Source: Glyphotaelius pellucidus
Taxonomy: Eukaryota > Arthropoda > Insecta > Trichoptera > Limnephilidae
NCBI GenBank assembly: GCA_936435175.1
Contig: OW386554.1
Location: 32,130,944-32,194,943 of the forward strand
Direction of reading: 5' to 3'
DNA length: 64,000 bases
Positions 54,801 to 64,000 of the stretch are shown piece after piece (positions within the stretch are counted from its first letter, which is position 1; every line of letters starts with the position of its first letter). The notes beneath the pieces are model-generated. The model saw only the letters and a list, made by a program, of their open reading frames with translations, had not been told where the DNA came from and searched no databases. The position numbers and the translations under genes were made by a program.

Positions 54801-57339
54801 AACACAGGCCAACGGAAGAAATAAAACAGCATTCACAATTATCTAAGTTCATTTTTTAATACACGTAAGATTACACATACCTTAATTTATAACTATTTTT
54901 TGTTATATATTTATAATATATATTCGTATTTAACATACACTCAGTGGTCTATAAATAATTGTGACACAAATTCATATTATGGATAACATTTTAAAGATCT
55001 TTAACACATCACGCTTATTAACACCCAATTGTAGTGACACTCATCAAGAGATTCCTTAGTATACCGATGGACTCATGTCCTTCACAACTGCACTGATGAT
55101 GTGTAGTCAGACTATGAAATTACACAAACCCTCCGCAAGTGCGCCACATGGAAACAAGCAGACTTTGCATGGCACGGGCACGGGCGTCGGAGGGGTCCCT
55201 AGTCCGTACTTCGTCGTTCCAATGTTACTAAATAAATATACGTACATTCAACTTGTAATGTGTGACTGTTAATAAAGCAATTTGTTATTGTAAATTAGAG
55301 TGATTAAATAAATATTACGCACTTTAAATGTACAAGATAACAACTTCTTGAAAATGTACAGCAAACGCAAAGCCAAAGTGACCGACAAAAGGAATACTTA
55401 ACATTGTCATGGATAAATTCAGGCATGACACAAATGTTTTTTTTCTCAAAGACATCAAGACCTTCAATGATAGTTTACAAGCAATAATTTTTTTGTAAAG
55501 TTAAATTTTATTTCAATACGGTAAAAGTTATTTTCAAATATGTTCAAAACGGGGAAGGCATTATGGTATCCCTCTTGGTATTATTAAATGGATACATAAA
55601 TCTTGAAATAACATGGTTGAAATGTTATGGTAAGTTTAAGTAATTGCACATGATTTTAATAATTGAGTTCAAACAAGAAATGTCACTTTTAATTATTTTC
55701 AAAATCTGTAATGAATTTATGTTTAGTTCGTAGATTTTAATTGCATTTTGGATTTGCGTTTCCATGCTACTAATAATTTTCAAGACAAGAAATGCATTGA
55801 TATAAGAAAAATTCAAACAAAACAATAAATTACCTATTACATGATTCAAGTGATAAGAGGAGTTTTTTGGCACAAATTTATAACAATAACCATCAACAGA
55901 GACAATATATAAAAATAACATGTTTAGTTTTACATTAAAAACTTGATCTAGGCTGTGGTAAATGATAACAACACAATAATGTACAAGAGAACCGTAAACT
56001 GGCAACTGTAGTGAACTGTTGGTGAATTTTTACAACACACGCAACTAGAAGATTCACATAAAATCAACAAAATAACAAGTAACATTCGGTGATTCATATT
56101 ATCTACTCGATTAAGTTTGTGCAAAGTTCTACGGTATTCAGCAAAATTGTGTTACTTTTATAATGTGGCTTATTAAATTTGTGTCTTGTTCTAAACTTGA
56201 GATTCAAATCAATGAAATATCTATGACTTATTGTTTGAAACATTGACATTCTTTAGCGAATCTTTTTGTGCGATTTCATGCGTGTTCCATACGTTCGAAT
56301 TGGCAACCATCTTACTTTGAAAACATTCAGGGTGATATATAATATATACGCTATTAATCTAATCATTTCTTTTTTAAAAAATAAAATAACAACTGTAAAT
56401 AATTCCTAGAGAGGGAAAGACAATAATTAGTTTTGAACTACAACACCTCTCTATGCAATTTTTATTGTTTTCCATTAGTTGGACTGACAGCAGCGCCAGT
56501 TGTGGATGCACGTTATCACCAAAAACGGTTCCACGAAGAAAGTGTGACCGCTAGCGCCGGGATTCACCAAATGCATTATTTAACAGTATCTATAACTCGT
56601 ACATACATAATATATCATATATGTATATATATTTATATCACTATCACGCACACAGATGCAAAATGATCATTCATTGCTGAAATAAATTTTAAAATATTAT
56701 TCTAATTAAATTCTGCCAGATTACAACACTACAGTAATTTAGCATTTTACTGCTAATGGTGCCCACTGCACACTGTACGCTGGCCATGACCTTAACGCTT
56801 AAAGTTCCACCCGCCTCATGCCGCGCTCACGTACAGTTACAGCCGACTACCACAGTACAGTATTACATTACAGGACTGCTTTACATCTGTTCCTATGATA
56901 AAACAATACGGAGTATAGCTAATTTACTGCAGATAAATGGGTAGTTTCATCCTTTCAATCAAAGCATTCACTTTTAACTAAATTATAGCCGCTTTTGTTG
57001 ATTTCTAATCACAAAGATCCCTCGAAATCCTTCACAATGTTATGCAGTTAAAAGTGACGCATGATCAATTTAAATATAAATGCAGAAAGAAAATGAATCG
57101 ATGACTAAGTGTAGGAATTGATTGCAAAAAGATAATTGGAGTTGCGTGATATACAGATTTTGCGGACTTGTGTTTTGAGAATTGTATATCCAATAGATAG
57201 AATACAAGATCTCTGCCCCAGTCATGTGCCGAGTGGTCAAGCATTATTTTATAATAGTACATAGTTGTACGTACGCAGGATAAATTATTAGTGCAAATGA
57301 CCGTACGCTATAATGTGTAGTGTAGAAGCGTAGAATAAA

Positions 57340-57488
57340 GAAGAACACTAGAAATGCCTTCCATATAGATTTAAATTGAAGAATGTCGCCACTGACGTAT
57401 CTTTTGATTCTACGCTCTGTCGCTCTTACACTTGCCTGACATTGTATATCGCCGTCCTTTTTCCAACTTGGCATTTCTAGTGACCTTC
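57340..57488. mobile_element. Small inverted-repeat element
   Basis: GAAGAACACTAGAAATGCC (57340-57358) and the complement of its partner GGCATTTCTAGTGACCTTC (57470-57488), 17 of 19 paired. Non-coding; sits in the putative PKC 3'UTR. Confidence 0.55.
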
Positions 57489-59324
57489 TTTATGCTAGGT
57501 AGAGAAGCCACTAGTGAGAATATAAACATTATATATTTGATAAGGGACAAATGAATAATTATAGGCAATAGCGGTTAGTTGGTTGGTTTGTACTAGGCAG
57601 TGTTAAACACCGTAGACGGCGGATGCAGATGCAGACGGATGGGCGGATGGCTCTGCCTGCTCGCTAAGGTACCGCTACTGCATAAGGCATGTTAGCAGCT
57701 TGACCTACAAGTGTTTAACACTCTATGACGCTACCTCTCCGTTGCGGACTATCTCACTGGAACCGTGACAATAGTTTGCCTAAGCAACAGTGACACAAAT
57801 TCAGCGGCAATATTTAATATCTAATATAATTAATATTTTGTTTTGGAAACATCAACATTTCTTTATAAATAGGTATCCATAATTTCATTACTCTTAATAT
57901 AAATATATTTGGTTAACTTAAAATGTTAAACATTACAATTCTCGTATTATGTTACATTTTATAATGTTTTTATAGACAAAAGCACATATCTCTCTTTATC
58001 TCAATTGCAAAAACAAGCTTCATTGTGTTAGAACCGTACATATATGCACAAGTCAGTGAATACACTAACACTATTGAAGAAGCCTCGGAATCGTGGGTAG
58101 TTACTGCGAAATACCCAACATTCGCAATACGTATTACATATATCGTGGACACACAAACAAGTTTAACACGGAACATCCAACTATTCAATTGAGGACAACG
58201 CCCAACAAAGCATCAAGCGTTCCTTCCGTTCAATCCGTGCCCAAACTAATACATACCACACCATGCCGTGGTCAACTATTGCGTCTACTTGTGATGTTTG
58301 TTGCAACTAAATAAATACACCGCTTTCTATCAATATGAAAGAAACAGACCTGGCATCCATTAAATGGAAATTCCTAGATTGACACTCGCCGGCATTCACC
58401 GCGGCGAATGAGGCAAATAAAGGTCGCCTAGAGCTAAATATGTACCGTACGAAGGGAGCTTGGAGCCAAATCATTGTGAACGCTTCAGCTAACAAAGTGT
58501 ACTCTAACCTAGAACCAGTGGAAAGCTATTCCGTTGCGCATCCTCAAATGGATTCAAAATATATCTTTAGTTCATTTATTTGATAGTTGGGTGCGCCATT
58601 TGCTTTTCTACATACAAGAAAACATCTAAAGCATCGTTAACAATAAACACCTAATATTATTTGATAAGGGATTTGTGAGAATTATTTGATAAAAAGGTAT
58701 CCATATATGGCACTAAATGACTGAAATTAAATAATTTTTTAAAATATTGGCAAACCTACAACGAATTCAAAACTATTCAGAATATTCTAACGAGGAACTA
58801 AATAATTGTGTAAACATCTTCACTGCACGTACGGCGGTAAAAGCCCTAACAAGCAATGCTTTTTGTTCATTACAAATTACCATTTTAAGTATAGATAATT
58901 TAATAATAGATGAATATTCCTAATTCAGAGATAAATTCAATACGGACTTCAACATCTGTCCACTGAAATGTCCTAGGCCAAACATTGGTGATGATTATTC
59001 AAAGACATTAAATACAAATTCTGAATATCACAATATTAACAACTAATAAAGAACTTGTTAGGTGGGACAACAGAACACCTAAGCAATAAACAAAATACTA
59101 ATACTCAACTTGCGTACAGGTATTTGTGGCCATTTTAGTGAGTGGTTATTGGAGCGTTATTCTTTTCACAGAAGGTCCTACGCTAGTCTGAACTGAGTGG
59201 AATTACGGCTGCAATCACGCTCATGTAGTTTTAGTGAGAAGATTTGGTGACAATCTTTCCGGGCCTTAATTTTGACAATCAGCTCTTTACGCTTATGCAA
59301 AAATCACAAGCTTAATTGTGTTTC

Positions 59325-59860
59325 TTTTTACATTAACTCCACACAGGAGGCCACTGGGAAAAATAATTTCTCTGATGGCTTATGTCATCAGATGCTGTGT
59401 GGAGCGTTTTTTTTTTTAGAAGAGGAAGGAATGAACATTGGTCTTGAAGAGACCCATGGAAGCACTGAAGCAAATTGGTCCACAGCCGAGCCATTGAACT
59501 CGAGAATGAGTCAAAGAAGCGATCTGTTCTCATGTGACAAATGTGAACTGCGTACATATGTTGGGCGCACTGTGGCGTGTTTCCCGAATATGCACCGGTG
59601 CCGAGGGGATCAATGACGCTAGTTCTTCGGAGCATTTCCCATTTAAAATACTGTTAGAACAAGGATAGCATTCCCACCCGAAGCCTGCAAAAATTGCAAA
59701 CCGATTGTGGAGATGGGAGAATCTATCAAACAGACCGTCCATTTCTGCAGAGTTATTTTCCAGACTCCAGAGGTGGCTGTGGATTAGTATCAGGAAAAAT
59801 CGTTGAATAAACGTACATTCAGAGACTTGGCGTTTAACCAATACCCCTTTCAACGCAAAC
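59325..59860 (-). pseudogene. Retrotransposon ORF2 C-terminus, relative of the 2956 copy
   Basis: Minus strand frames contain NGKCSEELASLIPSAPVHIR, then HICHMRTDRFFDSFSSSMAR, LWTNLLQCFHGSLQDQC and the S1 tail CCTCCTGTGTGGAGTTAATG with A's. Two frameshifts and 5' truncation. Confirms that the S1 tail is the 3' end of this LINE. Confidence 0.75.
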
Positions 59861-61097
59861 TATCCAGTCACGCGGCAAGTTTTGAAAAGTGCTTTAGTGA
59901 AACTTCATGGATCACATAAGCAATACTCGCTGAGATCAAGTTCTGAAATCCAGTTCCAGAACATCCCGTCTCCCGTGTCACCTAATCTCCTCACATAAAA
60001 TAGAACGTGTGATTTTCTGAACACTCAAGGTCCATTACTTCAGACATACTAAATGTACCAACTCAAGATCCTTCCGTTACATAGTACTTATTTACTTACA
60101 AGTTGAGAGAAAAAAGAAAAAAGCACTGCATATTATTATTAAAACCAGAACATCAATTTTTTTTGATGAACAAGATTCTTCGGCATTTTAGTGAAAAATA
60201 TTTATAACAAAAGTTAATATATCACTAAAAACATATATATAGTATAGTGATGATTTAAATAGCTAATCGAAGAAACAAATTACAATATTGCACAGTTTTG
60301 CCACCCAAAAGAAAATAAGTTTTCAAATATTTTATATATATAGGAGCGATTACGCCTTTGTGACGATTTTACCCAATATTTATCTTATTCAATTAAAAAA
60401 TGATTAACTAAACATATGTAATTATTCATTAACATATAATTAACTAAACATAGATAATTCTTTGGCTTAATGAAAGTAGTGAAATAAAACTAACGTTTTT
60501 TTAACTACAATCTTAATGACTTAGGTTTTAAAATATTAGCATTTGAGATGGCGGTTGGTAGTATTCCAAATAATTATTTTAAGAGAACACCCTAAAATAA
60601 TTAAAAAAAAATTATATCTGAATATTAAATTATCAGGAAAATCTATATAAATTTCTAACCTATGTAGTAGTACAAATTAATATAATAATTCATAGTTATT
60701 TTTTCTATGGTCTTATAACAATCCACCTGTTAAAAAAAATGAGATAAGCAAATACTGAACAAAAGATGTCAATAAAATTTGACATTTTGGTTTAAAAGAA
60801 TTAAAATCAGATCAGTTGGTGACATAAATATAAATACTTGTGGATCAAACTAATACTTTTAGAGGGTTGTAAAAATAGGAGATTTCAAAATTCATCAAAC
60901 TAAATAATAATACATCAATTATTATAAAACACCTGAAGCACGTCATCTTCAGAGATAGACGTGGCAGGTAAAGTACAAATAAATTATACAAATCTCAATT
61001 GAACAATTTAACATTTCTAGGCGTAAAATATACATTTGTTCTAATTTGATTCAATTCAACAATTTGAAAGTAGCCATGTTGTTCTTCTTTATCTTGA

Positions 61098-61135
61098 GTC
61101 AAAGTTTCGGACAGCCTTGCAGTGCTCATCATCAG
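61098..61135 (-). repeat. Degenerate hammerhead-like hairpin
   Basis: Minus strand CTGATGA (61135-61129), imperfect hairpin, GTCCGAAAC (to 61104). Same family as the 39999-40249 palindrome; here the stem II and the downstream palindrome have decayed. Confidence 0.45.
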
Positions 61136-61899
61136 GGCTGCGAGTCTGCCGGGAAACTTGACCCAAGAAGTAGAAGTAGACAGCACATGACCCAACAACT
61201 CTTCTGAAAATCTGACATCCAATCCCAATTTGAACCTATTTGTATAATAAGAATGGATGAATAGAAAGACAATATATAATATTTATATTGTTAATTAACT
61301 ACAGCTATAGGATTCCTCTCCACATAAATAGGTTTCTTTGTTCAACTTTACAACTATTTTGACTAGATAAATAAATTGGCATTATGTCACATCTTTCAGA
61401 ATATTTAGAAAAATCTGCATCAATATAATATAAACTAACAGCGTATGTTTCAGTGAGGATATTACTCTATTGGCAATATAATTGTATCTCTGAACTTATA
61501 ATTTACTAGATTGAATCTTAAAATATGTTAGCACAAAACCAAATATATATATTTATTTTTTGTGAGTTTAATCACGTTTTAACAACAATTCCGAACAAAA
61601 CTGCAAGCGACGGCACAATTTAAACAGAATAATAAATTAACATTACAAAAAGTGTTACTATGAGAAATATTTTTTTTTTGTAAAATAAAAATAAATTGCG
61701 AATGATTTGGCAAAAACAAGGAGGCTGTGATATAAAATTTCACCTATTTCACTTCCTAAACTTAGTAGGAAGCCTCTAGTTTCTATACGCACTGTTTGCC
61801 AGGGAACTTTGATGTTCTGCCATTAATGAACTTGAATGTTAATTTAACGTGAGAGGGAAAAACAGGACGTTGCAACTATTCAAATCTAATTAACGAACT

Positions 61900-61970
61900 T
61901 AGCTAAAGCCATTTCAATTAATATTTTAACTGTGAATGGAGGACTCTCACCAGGGTGGCACTCAAACTTA
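61900..61970 (+). repeat. SINE S2 body remnant
   Basis: TAGCTAAAGCCATTTCAA and CTCTCACCAGGGTGGCA correspond to S2 body positions near 29945-29995. No head or tail preserved. Confidence 0.45.
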
Positions 61971-63734
61971 TTGTTGTAAAGAAGGCTTTGATTAGCGATG
62001 CCATCTTGATGGATTTTCCGTCATATGTGACGGATTTGGAGTGTCCCGGGACGGGAGAATTTTTTGTCTAACAGAATTTACAGAATGACATATTTCCTGG
62101 CGGAAACTAATGAAATAACAAAGAACGTCATTTTATAGGCGAGAAAACGCCAGAAAATAGAAATTTTTATCTTTGAAATTCTCTTTAGACTTCCCACTCC
62201 ATGAAAATATTCAATAATATGGAATTCTGACCGATGATCTGTTGGGTTTTAGCGGGAACAAAAAATCCAAGATGGCAATACTGGCTCTTTCCTGAGAATC
62301 ACTTTGTTGAATCTCAGTGATCACCCTGGCTTATGGCAGACCAGCTCCACGTCAATAGCAATCATATAGCGGCTCTAATAGTCCAATACATCTATTAAAA
62401 TGGCAGAACACCCAAACGCTTCCCCGACTAAAATATGACTTTATAAATAGCATATCTTAGAATAACAAAGTCCTTTTCCCGCAAGTATTGGATCTTTGTA
62501 GCCTCTCACCCTCGATCACCTCACTTACAATTAATGTGGTAATCATTTGCTATTTAATTCTTTGCATGCAGAATTCGGCCCAGATTAATAATAATAATAA
62601 ATACACATCATTAAACAATAATTAGAACATATTTCACATAGACCTCCTCTAGTTTCCTCCTTGCATTCTTTGGACACTTCTGCAACAAACTGCCCAAACA
62701 AACAAACAAACTCTGGCAATTCTAGTTACTAAATGGGGTTTTTTTCATCCATATTTACAAAAATGGATCTTACTCAACTAGTTTATATTTAAAAAAAAAA
62801 AAAAAAGTGAACTTCATTGACTGAATATAATATAATATATCTTTACGTATTCAAAAAAATACTCAAGAAACGATAATACAATAAAGATTCATAAAAAGAA
62901 AGATAAATTAAATCTTAACTAATCATCACATTTAAATATAATATGTTTATATTATATTAATCGAGAAAGATCGCAAGAATGGAATAAACAAAGTGTACAA
63001 AATACATAGCACATCTCTAGAGAAACAAACAATACACAGTAATACCTAGGTCTGAGATTACCATCAAATAATAATATTCTTCAATGTTACAATAATTAAT
63101 CTCCCACAAATAAACAATACTGTCTTATTACCAAAACACCAAATCAACGGAGATCGGAAAGACGTATGTAACACGGTTATAAAGATATACGTAGTTCTAC
63201 AATGAATGCAAACAAGATGTAATATTGAACGTACCATGAACGGGCGAATTCTCTCGATAACTAATTTTTGTCATCCTTAACTTACGTCTTTAGAAAATTT
63301 AACGTGAGATTCAATGAATTTAATTTGCATTCATTATTTACTATATTTTTTAAATATGTTGCTTTTTTGGTGGTATGAAGTATTATACACCAAGTTAGTT
63401 ATTTGTATTAGATTATCTATTGAATTCTGTGGTTTTGGATACGCAGTATTGTTTATTCGCCAATGATTTTATTAGACATTCGTTTAACCGTTCTGCAAAG
63501 CGTTCAATTTAAATACATAATAAAATATGTAACTACTTGGCAATTATCACGGAGATATCTCTCCGGAACCTTTGAGACGGTTAAAGCGCGAACGAGCGAT
63601 GAGTGTCGCTCGTTGGCTCGCTTGGTATTGCGCCGAGTGTACCCAGACCCAGTGCGAAACACGAAGAAGTAAGCTATTAAGTAGAAAGACAGATCCAAGC
63701 GTGAGATGGTTTCAGTGGAACTCTCCGGAGGGGC

Positions 63735-63815
63735 TTAGGCCAGGGGGGCTTTATCGGGCGTGCCCCGGGGGGGACAGAAGTCTTTGTTCACAAACGAAAA
63801 TCCTTTAAATTCATC
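63735..63815 (-). CDS. Last coding exon of a protein kinase C-type AGC kinase (partial)
   Basis: Acceptor TGTTGCAG (AG at 63817-63816), then phase-0 codons DEFKGFSFVNKDFC and PPRGTPDKAPLA followed by TAA at 63737-63735. FKGFSF is the FxxFSF hydrophobic motif at the C-terminus of PKC-family kinases, usually followed by VNP; here it is VNK. The Ser of FSF is the usual phosphorylation site controlling stability. The 14-residue tail FCPPRGTPDKAPLA is not one I recognise. The rest of the kinase lies beyond 64000. A novel-type (delta/epsilon-like) PKC is the best guess; the isoform is uncertain. Confidence 0.72.
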   Translation of the reverse strand, partial: DEFKGFSFVNKDFCPPRGTPDKAPLA

Positions 63816-64000
63816 CTGCAACACAAAAACATACAAGTCACTTTTGTTCTAGAATCAAAATAGCTAAATGCAGGGAAGCGTTTTCAAAACTCATCTTTTA
63901 GATTGTTTAGCAGAAAGGTTTGGCAACGCAACATAATAAGGGCCATCTGTTTCAAAGGTTGCTGGAGTAAAAGAAATTGCTGTTGTTAAATTTCACAAAA

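Larger units (their letters stand above)
54850..63734 (-). other. Probable long 3'UTR / downstream region of the PKC-like gene
   Basis: About 8.9 kb without a credible exon on either strand. It is AT-rich with many AATAAA-like hexamers on the minus strand, so the end of the transcript cannot be fixed. Recognisable inserts are a retrotransposon fragment (59325-59860), a short inverted-repeat element (57340-57488), a ribozyme-like hairpin (61098-61135) and a SINE remnant (61900-61970). The remainder looks single-copy within the window. Confidence 0.35.

Noticed and set aside
55075..55272. 65-codon plus-strand ORF as a gene or as the C-terminus of a minus-strand protein
   Set aside because: GC-richer patch and open frames on both strands, but no recognisable domain and no clear splice sites; left unannotated.
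57244..57474. 76-codon minus-strand ORF starting MPSWKKDGD
   Set aside because: It starts within the arm of a small inverted-repeat element and shows no domain; no splice context.
63540..63700. Additional kinase exon in the GC-richer segment left of the PKC stop
   Set aside because: Frames there lack kinase motifs and lie downstream of the stop codon; treated as 3'UTR.

Overview
This is an insect nuclear genomic window. It is AT-rich, its genes are split by GT-AG introns of about 0.1 to 5 kb, and most of the space between exons is transposon debris (non-LTR retrotransposon fragments, tRNA-derived SINEs, hAT and PIF/Harbinger-like MITEs, foldback elements, a Helitron). The Helitron end type and the retrotransposon types would fit Lepidoptera, but the order is not proven from sequence alone.

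All three supported genes lie on the minus strand. From right to left: (1) 63735-63815 is the last coding exon of a protein kinase C-type AGC kinase, recognised by its hydrophobic motif. The roughly 9 kb downstream of its stop (to about 54.8 kb) has no credible coding exon and is probably a long 3'UTR and/or intergenic DNA. (2) 36789-20998 is a complete gene of 11 coding exons for a 538-residue adenylate-forming enzyme of the luciferase / 4-coumarate:CoA ligase-like acyl-CoA synthetase family. All exon phases join without a gap. (3) 6956-25 holds the first three exons of a tandem paralog with identical exon lengths and phases; the rest lies beyond the left edge of the window.

The two synthetase paralogs also share a TATA + initiator core promoter, an upstream block of about 400 bp, intron sequence next to exon 2, and an intron-1 minisatellite with a unit of about 83 bp. 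The duplication therefore copied the whole locus. In the left copy about 2.7 kb of transposon sequence now separates the core promoter from its conserved upstream block.

The most unusual non-genic structures are: a PIF/Harbinger-like element at 43194-44266 with layout A-B-A'-B', best explained by an element inserted into its own copy in reverse orientation; dispersed hairpins with a hammerhead-ribozyme-like core (CTGAYGA - hairpin - GAAAC - short palindrome - GTH); a 251-bp retroposed palindrome with perfect 13-bp target-site duplications; and several datable nested insertions.
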